From positions 1 through 45,801 of the forward strand of contig CANGZW010000015.1 in the NCBI GenBank assembly GCA_947458405.1: a DNA stretch of 45,801 bases. The letters are read 5' to 3'. This document shows, piece after piece, positions 1-9,449 of the stretch. The stretch is from Leptospiraceae bacterium (lineage in GTDB: Bacteria > Spirochaetota > Leptospiria > Leptospirales > Leptospiraceae). The notes under the pieces were generated by a model. That model saw nothing but the letters and a program-made list of their open reading frames with translations. It made no database searches and had not been told where the DNA came from. The position numbers and the translations under genes were made by a program. How positions within the stretch are numbered: the stretch's first letter is position 1; each line of letters begins with the position of its first letter.

Positions 1-11
1 AGGCACAATTA

Positions 12-31
12 CTAAATATAAATATATTTAG
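12..31. repeat. AT-rich perfect inverted repeat
   Basis: Arms CTAAATATA and TATATTTAG are perfectly complementary around a 2-base centre. It lies beyond the 3' end of the minus-strand cyclase gene. No T-run follows on the minus strand, so it is not a convincing terminator, and an AT-rich palindrome can arise by chance here. Confidence 0.3.
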
Positions 32-77
32 AAGAATCAAAAAAAAGAAAACATTCATATATTTTAGACTCCAATTT

Positions 78-758
78 TCATAATTCAGCAAGAATTGTGG
101 TAGGGGCTCCATCCGATTTTGTAAAAATTAGTGGACAAATAATTATTTTTTTTGGAGAGGAAAATAAATTTTCGAGCTTCATGTCTTCCAGAAGTAAAAT
201 TGGATTTCTGTGTATCGTTATACCATTATATGTATTATACAAAAAAGCCTTATGTGTTTCTCTTCCTAATTCTCTATTCGCTCTACTACTGATAGAAATG
301 TAATCAATACCAAAAAATTTAAGATTATAATTATTACGTAACCATATTGCTATTTCAGGTGATACAGATGGATTTTTAAATGAATAAACATCAATTTCAT
401 TTCGGAATTTTTCAAAACCTGTTTTTAGGAGCAAGCAATCTGTTTCTTTGGGAATCTTGAGTAATTCCCCTTCCAACATTTCAAAGGAAATAATCTCTTC
501 GGGAATAAACTCTTTTTCAATTAAAAATGGACTATTACAAATCCAAAAATCAGGCTCATATTCATCTAATGATTTTCCGAAATCATCAAAGTGATAGGGA
601 GCATCAACGTGAGTAGAAATATGATTAGAAAAAGATAGTGTGTGTTCATTGGAGGTATCTCCATTTTTAATAGCTCTTGCTGTATCAATTTTTACCTTTG
701 ATGAATTTCCATATGAAGGTGTATTAATTTCTAATGTATGACTAAGATATAAATACAT
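78..758 (-). CDS. cyclase-family (kynurenine formamidase-like) metal-dependent hydrolase
   Basis: A 226-residue cytoplasmic protein of the cyclase family (PF04199), which includes bacterial kynurenine formamidase KynB and other amide or ester hydrolases. The metal-binding signature HxxTHxDxPxH is intact at residues 46-56 (H46, T49, H50, D52, P54, H56); a Ser replaces the usual Gly before the Thr. The family's C-terminal DGAP element is present about ten residues from the end. Length is normal for the family. It starts 14 bases after the stop of the DUF1577/PilZ gene and has no clear ribosome site of its own, so it is probably translated from the same message. No other tryptophan-degradation gene is in the window, so the substrate is open. 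The family call is firm, the substrate unknown. Confidence 0.85.
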   Translation of the reverse strand: MYLYLSHTLEINTPSYGNSSKVKIDTARAIKNGDTSNEHTLSFSNHISTHVDAPYHFDDFGKSLDEYEPDFWICNSPFLIEKEFIPEEIISFEMLEGELLKIPKETDCLLLKTGFEKFRNEIDVYSFKNPSVSPEIAIWLRNNYNLKFFGIDYISISSRANRELGRETHKAFLYNTYNGITIHRNPILLLEDMKLENLFSSPKKIIICPLIFTKSDGAPTTILAEL

Positions 759-772
759 TAAAATGAAAATAT

Positions 773-1921
773 TTATTTTGTCGGTCTCGATAGTGCAAAT
801 AAATTATCAAGGTATCTTTCTTTATCGGATTGTCTGAATCCATCTATTTCTAGTCCAATAGATTGGTTTCCTGAGGGATCTTTTAATATATTTCTAATAA
901 TAACAGACACGTTGATAGGAGTTTGCATCTTGAAAACTATATCCATATTGAAACCTCCAACATGTTGGATTTGTTGTTTAATATCAAGATCAATAAGCTT
1001 TATTCGAATACCTTCAGCAGAAATATTTAGAACCTCTACTTTTTGTTTGTAAAGCATTGTATTAGATTCTCGAATTCTATCTATCATTTCAAATGTGAGC
1101 ATCTTTGCTTCCATAAGATCATCAAATTCAATTTTTTTTGTATGACTTTGAATATGAACATATCCTATTGGACTTGCATCGTCTAGTCCATTTAAAATAA
1201 TAATTGGCATTATAATTTCTGATGTTATCTTTTTTTGTTTATAATCTTTGATTACATCTTCAATATCCTCAAAAAACTCTTCTTCGCAATTTAAAAATTC
1301 TTCTTCACTGAAAGGAAGATATGATTTAGGATCTTGGGTATCTTTAATAAATATAGCTTTGCCTGTACTCTGGACTAAATGAAATTTTTCTTCATTGGAG
1401 GGACGAAAGATATCTATTTTAATTTTATCAAACTTTTTTAATAATTTATTTTCATAATCACTGAAAGTAATTTTAATAAATGTGGGAATATTCATGGAAT
1501 CCACACTAATTGCTGCTCTAACAACTTTAAAATTGGTGGCATATACAACATCAGGTCCAGGATTAAGTCTACTGCTTACTCTTGCCTTTTTCGCTAATTT
1601 TATAGAATCTATTCGAATGATAAAGATATGATTCGGGGCGGCTCCTACAATGGTTCCTTCAATGTGAATAAATCTTCCTACAAATCGGGTTAGGGTAATC
1701 TCTGTATCTTTTAAGAGAGTGGCAGAATGAATTTCCATTTGAAAAGTAATTATATCATTTGAAAGGGAGCCTACTTTCCCTCGAAAAAATGCATTCCGAC
1801 GGTGATCTTTTCCTTTCATTTCAACATTATTTAAAAAACGCTCAAAAAGAGTTTTAATTCTTTGTAAATCTGTTAACTCTTCAAACTCTCTTGCCTTTCT
1901 TTCTATAATCTCTGTTTCCAT
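773..1921 (-). CDS. DUF1577/PilZ-like protein
   Basis: A 382-residue soluble protein without signal peptide or membrane segment. It resembles the leptospiral DUF1577 family (recalled from memory, not searched). The C-terminal third looks like a PilZ domain: NISAEG at residues 299-304 fits the [D/N]xSxxG half of the c-di-GMP site, followed by alternating beta strands and a GLEI strand near 356. The upstream RxxxR half is not clean (only RIRE near 282-285), so c-di-GMP binding is uncertain. The N-terminal 1-170 region is beta-rich and could be a YcgR-like partner domain. The start is supported by AAAGGT about 8 bases upstream. It is divergent from guaB and precedes the cyclase gene. Likely role: signalling or adaptor; not proven. 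Confidence 0.65.
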   Translation of the reverse strand: METEIIERKAREFEELTDLQRIKTLFERFLNNVEMKGKDHRRNAFFRGKVGSLSNDIITFQMEIHSATLLKDTEITLTRFVGRFIHIEGTIVGAAPNHIFIIRIDSIKLAKKARVSSRLNPGPDVVYATNFKVVRAAISVDSMNIPTFIKITFSDYENKLLKKFDKIKIDIFRPSNEEKFHLVQSTGKAIFIKDTQDPKSYLPFSEEEFLNCEEEFFEDIEDVIKDYKQKKITSEIIMPIIILNGLDDASPIGYVHIQSHTKKIEFDDLMEAKMLTFEMIDRIRESNTMLYKQKVEVLNISAEGIRIKLIDLDIKQQIQHVGGFNMDIVFKMQTPINVSVIIRNILKDPSGNQSIGLEIDGFRQSDKERYLDNLFALSRPTK

Positions 1922-1998
1922 AAGAATACCTTTCAGTACAATAAGAAATAAAGTTGCATACTTAGTCCAATTCTTTTATCTGTAAATAAGGATAATTT

Positions 1999-3516
1999 AT
2001 GAAAACACACCAGATTGATATGACTGATGGATTTTCTGGAGAAGAGCTTCTCTCAGGACCGGTTGGATTGACATATAGAGATTTTTTAGTTCTACCTGGA
2101 TTTATAGACTTTAACCCGAGCGATGTTGATTTAGAATCAAGAATTTCTAAAAATATTTCTCTTAAAAAACCATTAATCAGCTCTCCAATGGACACAGTAA
2201 CAGAATCTTCTATGGCTATAGCGCTTGCACTTCAGGGCGGAATGGGAATCATACATTATAATAATTCAATTGATGAGCAAGTTGAGCACGTTAGAAGAGT
2301 GAAAAGATTCGAAAATGGTTTCATAACAGATCCGATTATATTGAGCCCTGAGAATACAATTTATGATTTAGATATAATTAAAGAAAAGCACGACTTTTCG
2401 GGTATTCCTATTACTGAGGATGGGACTTTTACTTCTAAATTAATTGGAATCGTCACTAATCGTGATATAGATTTTGAACAAGATAGAAACATAAAATTAG
2501 GTCACGTTATGACCAAAGAACTAATTACTGGAGCAGTGGGAATTAGTCTTAAAGAAGCAAATAATATTTTAAAAACCAGCAAAAAAGGAAAGTTACCCAT
2601 TGTTGATAAACATGGATACTTAGTTGCTTTAGTTAGCCGCTCTGATTTAAAAAAGAATAAAGAATTTCCAGATGCATCCAAAGATCACAACAAACGACTT
2701 AGGGTTGGGGCGGCGGTTTCTACGCTTCCTGAATCATGGGAGAGAGTTGCCGCTTTATACGATATAGGTGTTGATTTAATTGTTATCGATTCGGCACAGG
2801 GAAACTCAACTTATCAAATAGAAATGATTAAGTTTATTAAATCTAACTACAGAAATCTGGATGTAATCGCTGGAAATGTTGTCACCAAAGATCAGTGTAA
2901 AAATTTAATAGAAGCAGGGGCAGATGGTTTACGGGTAGGCATGGGACCCGGATCAATTTGTATTACCCAGGAGACTATGGCTGTTGGTAGAGCTCAGGCA
3001 ACTGCAGTTTATAAGACATCTCAATTTGCCAAAAAATATGATATTCCTGTCATTGCTGACGGGGGAATTGCAAGCATTGGTGATATTTCTGTAGCCCTAG
3101 CTATAGGGGCGAGTGTTTGTATGATGGGTTCGATGTTCGCAGGAACAAATGAAGCACCTGGTGATTATTTTTATGAAAATGGAATGCGCTTAAAGAAATA
3201 CCGTGGAATGGCAAGTTTGGAAGCCATGAAAGCGGGAGGTGATAAAAGATATTTTAGTGAAAATCAAAAAATCAAAGTAGCACAGGGAGTGAGTGGTGCT
3301 GTTGTCGATAAAGGTTCCGTTACTAATTTTGTTCCATATCTTTCCCAAGGTCTCCGACAATCATTTCAGGATATGGGATATAAAAGCATTCCTCTGCTGC
3401 ATGAAGCACTTTACAACGGGAAGTTGCGATTTGAAAGACGATCTGAATCCGCACAAGCACAGGGTTCTGTTCATAATCTTTATTCTTATAGTAAACCTAC
3501 GATGAGAGTAGAGTAA
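1999..3516 (+). CDS. guaB: inosine-5'-monophosphate dehydrogenase, eukaryotic-type
   Basis: Catalyses NAD-dependent oxidation of IMP to XMP, the committed step of GMP synthesis, in the cytoplasm. The 505 residues give a full-length enzyme: TIM-barrel halves around a pair of CBS domains (about 110-230). The catalytic loop GSICIT carries the nucleophile C321, and the flap KKYRGMAS is present at 399-406. Unusually, the sequence resembles human IMPDH2 more than typical bacterial GuaB: the DGFS...[17 protein letters not shown]-terminus, SKKGKLPIV and [10 protein letters not shown] in the CBS region, and [13 protein letters not shown] near 428-440 all match. R312 and Q429 correspond to human R322 and Q441, where most bacteria have Lys and Glu. 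AAGGAT lies 7 bases before the ATG. No guaA is adjacent. Confidence 0.97.
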   Translation: MKTHQIDMTDGFSGEELLSGPVGLTYRDFLVLPGFIDFNPSDVDLESRISKNISLKKPLISSPMDTVTESSMAIALALQGGMGIIHYNNSIDEQVEHVRRVKRFENGFITDPIILSPENTIYDLDIIKEKHDFSGIPITEDGTFTSKLIGIVTNRDIDFEQDRNIKLGHVMTKELITGAVGISLKEANNILKTSKKGKLPIVDKHGYLVALVSRSDLKKNKEFPDASKDHNKRLRVGAAVSTLPESWERVAALYDIGVDLIVIDSAQGNSTYQIEMIKFIKSNYRNLDVIAGNVVTKDQCKNLIEAGADGLRVGMGPGSICITQETMAVGRAQATAVYKTSQFAKKYDIPVIADGGIASIGDISVALAIGASVCMMGSMFAGTNEAPGDYFYENGMRLKKYRGMASLEAMKAGGDKRYFSENQKIKVAQGVSGAVVDKGSVTNFVPYLSQGLRQSFQDMGYKSIPLLHEALYNGKLRFERRSESAQAQGSVHNLYSYSKPTMRVE

Positions 3517-3542
3517 TTCATAAATAAAAAAGGTGAGGTGTG

Positions 3543-3566
3543 GGGAAGCTATAAACTTAGTTTCCC
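3543..3566 (+). terminator. hairpin after guaB, possible weak terminator
   Basis: GGGAAGCTA and TAGTTTCCC can form a 9-pair stem (one G-U) with a 6-base loop, 27 bases past the guaB stop. Only short T stretches follow (GTTCTAATT), so termination may be weak; it could instead be a leader structure of the next gene. Confidence 0.4.
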
Positions 3567-3582
3567 GTTCTAATTAAATTTA

Positions 3583-5190
3583 ATGATGGATCATCTTATC
3601 AAATTTTCTAAAAAAGTAAGAAAAGTTAAATTTCTTGCTTTTTTATATATTTTTACTCTAATTACAAATCTTCTAATTTCCAATAAATTGGAAGCCAGAG
3701 AGATTTCTTTTATACCTTCCTATGTAATTGGGGAGTCACCTTTATTTTTGCAGAAAAAAGATAACGTTTCCGAAGGTCTGGCAGATTTAATTGCTTTTTA
3801 TGCTAAGGAAAATTTTGAAATTGATGTAACTGACTCAGATAAGGTTAGAAATTATATAGAAAGTCAGGAAGAAACACCCGATAAAAAACCTTCTAGGGAA
3901 TTAATTTCAGGGATATGCGGGGAGTTTGAATCTGATTATATTGTAAAAAGTGAAATTGATTTTTCAGGAGATCCTGTAATACAAACTGTAACTTTTAATT
4001 GCAAGGGAAAGCCTATTTATACAACAGAATCAGTTTTGCAGGGAGATTTTTATCTTGGAATCGAAAAACATGTAATTAAGACTTTTTCCTACCTTACACC
4101 AAAAAAGAAAAAAAACAAAGAAATCTATAAAGAAGAAGATATTGAAATAGTATATGCAATAGATTTATCGGGTTCCTTTGCAAAAGATGCACAGACTCTT
4201 ATATCGTACATTAAAGGACTACTCGGCTCTGATATGTCAATAGGTTTGGTTTTATTAGGGGATAAAAATGTAAAAGTAATCAAACCATCAAGGGATCATG
4301 AAAAGTTAAGAGAAGAGTTAAATCGAATTAGATTTGGTGGGGAGTTGAACATAGAACAACTATCTGCTTCCTTGATAAAATCAAAAGTGGATCTAGCATT
4401 CGGTAATCATAAAAATAGAAGATTTATTTTATATACAGATGCAACTGCTCAGGAAGGTGATCCGTACAAATTAGTGTCAACACTCCAGTCTGTTGCTCAG
4501 CTTGGGTTTCAAACTTTTCTCGTCACAGGATCCTATTTTGATTTTAAGATGACTGGGATTTATAGAAAAGCCGCTAGATCTACCGCACAAGACCTACAAC
4601 AAATAATGCATTATGTAAAAATTGGAACCATGAAGGGTTATAAGACAATCTATTTATATGATAGAAAAGTTTATGTAGATCAAACAGGAAAAATCAATCC
4701 TGGTGATTTAGACCTAAAAGAGCTCACTCAAATCCCAGAAGGATCAATATATAAAATGGTAAGCTTTCCTCATCCCAATAATTTAATCGATATTTTTGTC
4801 GGTTATACGGGAGAGAAAGTTATTGAACAAGGTCAATTATCTTCAAATATTTCTACTGTAACGGATAGGTTAACCAACCAGAGCACAAGAGATTCAGGAA
4901 GAATGAGTAAGAAAGTATTAATAAAAGTTGGAAATAAGTCTATTTGGTTGCAGATGAAAAATATTTCCGAGCAAAACTTAAACCAAGAAGTTGGGATAAG
5001 AGCTGTGTTTAGAAAGCAATTTAACAGTGCAATTGGTTATATTAATGTTCCAGAGGAAACAGTAGTATATGCTGATAATGTTCCCCTGTTACTGGTATTG
5101 GAAACCGTTGAAATAAAAAATTATTTATACAATTCAAATAAAGATTTTGTCACGTGTTTTCTGAAAGGAAAAATCCTCGAAATAAAATAA
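3583..5190 (+). CDS. exported von Willebrand factor A-domain protein
   Basis: A 535-residue protein with a basic N-terminus and a hydrophobic stretch (about residues 16-33), suggesting a signal peptide or anchor; the mature part would be periplasmic or surface-facing. A vWA-like domain starts near residue 186: IVYAIDLSGSFAKD gives the MIDAS motif D194-x-S196-x-S198, and LYTDATAQEGD near 285 is a likely later metal-site strand. Residues 40-180 may form a separate beta-rich binding domain; the C-terminal 150 residues are unassigned. Two adjacent ATG codons (3583, 3586) could serve as start and neither has a good ribosome site. It lies between guaB and the glutamate dehydrogenase gene without functional linkage to either. 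vWA call is good; ligand and role unknown. Confidence 0.7.
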   Translation: MMDHLIKFSKKVRKVKFLAFLYIFTLITNLLISNKLEAREISFIPSYVIGESPLFLQKKDNVSEGLADLIAFYAKENFEIDVTDSDKVRNYIESQEETPDKKPSRELISGICGEFESDYIVKSEIDFSGDPVIQTVTFNCKGKPIYTTESVLQGDFYLGIEKHVIKTFSYLTPKKKKNKEIYKEEDIEIVYAIDLSGSFAKDAQTLISYIKGLLGSDMSIGLVLLGDKNVKVIKPSRDHEKLREELNRIRFGGELNIEQLSASLIKSKVDLAFGNHKNRRFILYTDATAQEGDPYKLVSTLQSVAQLGFQTFLVTGSYFDFKMTGIYRKAARSTAQDLQQIMHYVKIGTMKGYKTIYLYDRKVYVDQTGKINPGDLDLKELTQIPEGSIYKMVSFPHPNNLIDIFVGYTGEKVIEQGQLSSNISTVTDRLTNQSTRDSGRMSKKVLIKVGNKSIWLQMKNISEQNLNQEVGIRAVFRKQFNSAIGYINVPEETVVYADNVPLLLVLETVEIKNYLYNSNKDFVTCFLKGKILEIK

Positions 5191-5275
5191 TAAGCAATTC
5201 CGGCAAAGTATTTCTAATCTTATGTCTCAAATTATTTAGATAGAATTCCAATAATTTTAGGGTAAAAATAAAAAT

Positions 5276-5297
5276 TAAATATTCTTGCGAATATTTA
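5276..5297. promoter_or_regulatory. 22-base palindrome upstream of glutamate dehydrogenase promoter
   Basis: Arms TAAATATTC and GAATATTTA match perfectly around TTGC. It ends 18 bases before the candidate -35 box, a usual place for an activator or repressor site. It has no T-run, so it is unlikely to be the terminator of the upstream vWA gene. Confidence 0.45.
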
Positions 5298-5315
5298 CTC
5301 TATAAAGTAAAATTG

Positions 5316-5350
5316 TTGAACTGAAATAAGTGCTAACTATAATCAGTTAG
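5316..5350 (+). promoter_or_regulatory. sigma-70-like promoter with overlapping palindrome, glutamate dehydrogenase gene
   Basis: TTGAAC (5316-5321) and a perfect TATAAT (5338-5343) are separated by 16 bases, predicting a leader of about 68 bases. A second inverted repeat, CTAACT (5333-5338) and AGTTAG (5345-5350), flanks and overlaps the -10 box, as expected of an operator where a repressor would block the polymerase. Sequence inference only. Confidence 0.5.
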
Positions 5351-5417
5351 TAATTTTGTAAGTTTGATAGAATTTTTCATAATCCAATTTTTACTTTTTT
5401 AATTAGGAGTTCTTTGT

Positions 5418-8400
5418 ATGGCGAATATTGAACCATTCTTCCATGAATCATTTCAAAAATCTTTGAGCGATATTTATACTGATTTTTATCAACCAGCAGA
5501 GATAAGCTATTTAGAGAATGAATTATTTGACTTATATAAAATTATTCAAAAAGACGAATTAAGTATAAAAACATACAAACCTCAAGAGGGAGATCCTCTC
5601 CTGAGAATTGAGCTTACATGTATTACGATAATTTGTAAATCTATGCCATTTTTTGCCGCAAAGATTAGAGAATTATTTCATTCACATGAACTTGAAATAA
5701 ATCGAAGTTTACATTTTCATCCCTCTGATCACCAAGAATTTTACTATATAGAAATCCAAAATTTACAAAATCATGTTATTGAAAGATTAGAAGAGCATTT
5801 AGAGAGTGCTTATAAGAAAATATTAATTTATACTCAGGATTATAAATTCTTGGTAATTGACAATGAGCATCTATGGTCAAAAAGTTTTGATAGGTTACAT
5901 ACTGATTTAATTGACTGGTTACTGAAAAAAGGTTTTGTATTAGAGGGTGGTTATTACCAAGATGATGTACAAAAACATTCTCTTGGGCAATTAAAAGAAT
6001 CTGGTGATACGTGGGATTGGTTTAATTCTATTCCGTCTGTCGAAGAAACTTCGATGTTTTATGCAAGGGAATCCTCTATTCCTTCCTTCCTCAATGATGG
6101 AAATTTATTTTATATAGTATTTGCAGGTAAAAAGAAAAAACTATTATTAGAAGGGACGTTTAATCAAAGAGGATCAAATGCCGGAACTTCTGAAATTCCT
6201 GTATTACGAGAAAGATTGATTCGTTTTATGGAAAAAGAAAATATACAAATGTTTTCTGGATTAGGAAGAACTGTGAGAATGGTATTTAATTATATTCCTA
6301 CTGAGATTTTGTTTTTATTACCGCAAGAGTCTTACATTTTGATTTATAGTGCAATCGTTGAGCAATCATTAAAAACAAACATAAGATCTAATGGAATCAA
6401 ATTAACAGATGATTTAGGATTAATTATAACAACTATTCCTGAGAAAGATTGGTCAGAAGAGATATGGAAGCAGGCTAATTCAATTGTTTTAGAAGAAATA
6501 AATGATACAAGAATCAAGAATTTTCAGGTATTAATTAAAAACTATATTCAGGGATTTCAATTAATCCGAGCAAATTCAATAACTAGACATTTATTATTTC
6601 AAGTAAGTTCAAAAATTGAATTCATTTTCAGACCTTGGATAGAAGTATTAGAAAATAAATGGTTAGATAGATACAAGGATGAAAAATTCCCAGAAGACCT
6701 AGAGTTTCGTGAAGATTATATAGCTACCCATGACCCTGAAAGAGCAATATATGATTTAGAGTTAGTAAGAAAGTTACATGATTCTCGAATAAAAGCTGTA
6801 ATTACGGAATCAGGTACGGGAGCAACAATCTTATCAGCAGTAACAAGGGATAAAGAATATCAACTATCAAAGTGGGTATCCTGTTTAGTTCATTTAGGTC
6901 TATCTCCAATTTCACAACGGGTTTACCGTTTTAGATACAATGGAGCATTATATGCAAAGACAGAATTTTATTTTGAATATTTTAATAATACCAATAACTT
7001 ATATGATAGAATGAGATCAACGTTTGAGTATTCTATGTTAGGTATCTTAGCTTCTGATTCTTTGTCAGAATTGATTCGTTATACAAATTTGAATGTAAAT
7101 GGATTGCATTTCTTGAAGTCATTGAGAGACTATTGTCTTCAAACAAATCCATCTTTTAAAAAATCAGACTTCAATAAGGCATTACTCGATAATGCTGAAT
7201 TTTCAGAAGAGCTTTGGACTTACTTTGAATCTAAGTTTTACTTTGGCAGCTTGTTAGATGTAAACAAGCTCAAAGAATTGTGTGACAAAGCAAAAACCTT
7301 GCTAGAAGATGAGTTACTAAATTCTCTAAGAACTGCGTTATATGCAATAGTTAGAACGAATTTTTTCGGTATAAATTCTGATGGTGAAAATAAAGCTATT
7401 GGAATCTTAAGAACTACTTTAGCATATAAGATTGATAGTTCCATTCCAATTAGCCTACCTGATCCCAGACCATTTAGGGAAATTTTTGTATATTCAGCAG
7501 ATTTTCAAGGAATTCATTTGCGGGGAGGACCTGTAGCTAGGGGTGGATTGAGATATAGTGACAGACCATCCGATTACAGAACTGAAATTTTATCATTAAT
7601 GAAAACCCAAATGGTCAAAAATTCTGTCATAGTTCCTGTTGGATCTAAAGGAGGATTTGTTTTAACTAAAAATCCTTACGCACCAGAAGAAATGAAAATG
7701 GTAGATGCTTACAAGGGCTATATTCAATCACTTCTTTCGTTGACGGATAATCGAGTAAAAGGAAATGAAATATATTTTTCAAGCAAAAATGGACCATATT
7801 CGTACGACGATTTTGATCCATATTTAGTTGTAGCGGCTGATAAGGGAACGGCACAGTTATCTGATACAGCGAATTCAATTTCAGTAAATTGGAATTTTTG
7901 GTTGGGAGATGCATTTGCATCTGGTGGATCTAGGGGCTATTCCCACAAGGCATTCGGTATCACGGCAAAAGGTGCTCTCGTGACTGCTGATAGACAATTG
8001 AGAAATTTAAATATAGATTTTAGAAAAGAAAGTATTACAGTAGTTGGTATAGGTGATATGGGTGGAGATGTTTTCGGGAATGGATTATTAGATAGTCCCT
8101 ATTTTAAATTAGTAGCGGCCTTTAATCATAAGCATATTTTCTTAGATCCAAATCCTGATCCGCAAAAAAGTTATGAGGAAAGAAAAAGACTTTTTGAAGA
8201 TAAAAACTCAGGTTGGGATTTTTATAAGAAAGAACTTATATCATCAGGTGGAGGAGTTTTTGATAAAAATCAAAAGTCAATCCCATTATCAAAAGAGTTA
8301 AAAAATATATTAGGTATAACAGAAGATAGTTTATCAGGACAGGCATTGGTATCTGCCTTGCTTAGAGCTCCAGTGGATTTATTATATAATGGTGGAATTG

Positions 8401-9431
8401 GAACTTATGTAAAATCTGAAAGTGAAGATAATTTAAAAGTTGGAGATCCTGCAAATAATGAAGTTCGAATTAATGGTAAGGAATTAAGAGCAAGAGTTGT
8501 TAGCGAAGGTGGTAATTTAGGTTTTACACAATTGGGAAGAATTGAATATGCTCTAATGGGTGGTAAAATTTATACAGATGCATTAGATAATTCTGCGGGA
8601 GTAGATTTATCTGATCATGAAGTTAATCTTAAGATATTTTTTTCTACGTTATTAGAAAAAAAGAAAATTAAAGATGATGAAGAAAGAGATAAAAATCTTT
8701 TTAAAATAGCGGACGAAGTATGTCAAAAAGTTTTACGTGATAATGCATTACAAAGTTTAAGTATAGATATTGATTACATAGAAAGTATAAATATTGGGCA
8801 TGAGCAATATGCTAATGTTGCAACTTTTTTAATTAAGAAAAATTTGTTAAATCCAATCACAGAAAAAATTCCAAATTCTGATTTGGAATGGAATGAAAAT
8901 AAAGATAAGAATGGAGGACTTGTTAAACCAATTTTATGTGTACTACTTGGCTATGTTAAAATGGATTTGTACAATGATATTCTTAGAGAAAATATATTAA
9001 GTATTAAAGATTTAGATGAGATATATTTAGACTATTTTCCATCAGATTTAGTTGTTAAGTATAGAGAAGATATATATTCACATCCTCTTCTGCAAGAAAT
9101 TATGACAACTCAAGCTGTTAATTTTTTTGTTAATTTTTTAGGAATAAGATCCACTTTACTTTTAGGAATTAATAATAAAGATAGGACAAAGATATTTTCA
9201 GAAATACTTAATAATCTAAATTCAATGGGTGGGTATAAGCTATTAAATGAATTAGCATTGTTAAGGGATAAGGAATTAGAAAAAGATGTTATAAATCAAT
9301 TTTCAATAATTAGGGATAATATTTTTAAAAAATGGAATAACCAGAAATCTTTTGATAATAATTTACAGTCAAAAATATACAATAAACTTTCTGAAAATTC
9401 TAAGTATTCATTTAATAAGTTTTTGGAATAG
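5418..9431 (+). CDS. large NAD-specific glutamate dehydrogenase
   Basis: Oxidative deamination of glutamate to 2-oxoglutarate and ammonia, normally NAD-dependent and catabolic, cytoplasmic. The 1337 residues belong to the large bacterial GDH class (Bac_GDH), though shorter than the roughly 1600 residues of Pseudomonas or Streptomyces members; the shortening appears to lie in the N-terminal regulatory half. The catalytic core is intact: ARGGLRYSDRPSDYRTE near 705-722, VGSKGGF, VVAADKGTAQLSD near 805, GDAFASGGSRGYSHK, the nucleotide site GIGDMGGDVFGNG near 877-889, PVDLLYNGGIGTY, and DALDNSAGVDLSDHEVN near 1060. The N-terminal 600 residues fit the family's ACT-like regulatory part. AGGAG lies 8 bases before the ATG. 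Upstream it has the best promoter in the window with two palindromes. The FadL-like gene follows after 18 bases. Confidence 0.95.
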   Translation: MANIEPFFHESFQKSLSDIYTDFYQPAEISYLENELFDLYKIIQKDELSIKTYKPQEGDPLLRIELTCITIICKSMPFFAAKIRELFHSHELEINRSLHFHPSDHQEFYYIEIQNLQNHVIERLEEHLESAYKKILIYTQDYKFLVIDNEHLWSKSFDRLHTDLIDWLLKKGFVLEGGYYQDDVQKHSLGQLKESGDTWDWFNSIPSVEETSMFYARESSIPSFLNDGNLFYIVFAGKKKKLLLEGTFNQRGSNAGTSEIPVLRERLIRFMEKENIQMFSGLGRTVRMVFNYIPTEILFLLPQESYILIYSAIVEQSLKTNIRSNGIKLTDDLGLIITTIPEKDWSEEIWKQANSIVLEEINDTRIKNFQVLIKNYIQGFQLIRANSITRHLLFQVSSKIEFIFRPWIEVLENKWLDRYKDEKFPEDLEFREDYIATHDPERAIYDLELVRKLHDSRIKAVITESGTGATILSAVTRDKEYQLSKWVSCLVHLGLSPISQRVYRFRYNGALYAKTEFYFEYFNNTNNLYDRMRSTFEYSMLGILASDSLSELIRYTNLNVNGLHFLKSLRDYCLQTNPSFKKSDFNKALLDNAEFSEELWTYFESKFYFGSLLDVNKLKELCDKAKTLLEDELLNSLRTALYAIVRTNFFGINSDGENKAIGILRTTLAYKIDSSIPISLPDPRPFREIFVYSADFQGIHLRGGPVARGGLRYSDRPSDYRTEILSLMKTQMVKNSVIVPVGSKGGFVLTKNPYAPEEMKMVDAYKGYIQSLLSLTDNRVKGNEIYFSSKNGPYSYDDFDPYLVVAADKGTAQLSDTANSISVNWNFWLGDAFASGGSRGYSHKAFGITAKGALVTADRQLRNLNIDFRKESITVVGIGDMGGDVFGNGLLDSPYFKLVAAFNHKHIFLDPNPDPQKSYEERKRLFEDKNSGWDFYKKELISSGGGVFDKNQKSIPLSKELKNILGITEDSLSGQALVSALLRAPVDLLYNGGIGTYVKSESEDNLKVGDPANNEVRINGKELRARVVSEGGNLGFTQLGRIEYALMGGKIYTDALDNSAGVDLSDHEVNLKIFFSTLLEKKKIKDDEERDKNLFKIADEVCQKVLRDNALQSLSIDIDYIESINIGHEQYANVATFLIKKNLLNPITEKIPNSDLEWNENKDKNGGLVKPILCVLLGYVKMDLYNDILRENILSIKDLDEIYLDYFPSDLVVKYREDIYSHPLLQEIMTTQAVNFFVNFLGIRSTLLLGINNKDRTKIFSEILNNLNSMGGYKLLNELALLRDKELEKDVINQFSIIRDNIFKKWNNQKSFDNNLQSKIYNKLSENSKYSFNKFLE

Positions 9432-9449
9432 AGGAAAAAAGACTTAATT

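Noticed and set aside
1954-1982. TTGCAT and TATCTG before guaB as a promoter
   Set aside because: The -10 matches only three of six positions and the transcript would begin at the ribosome site.
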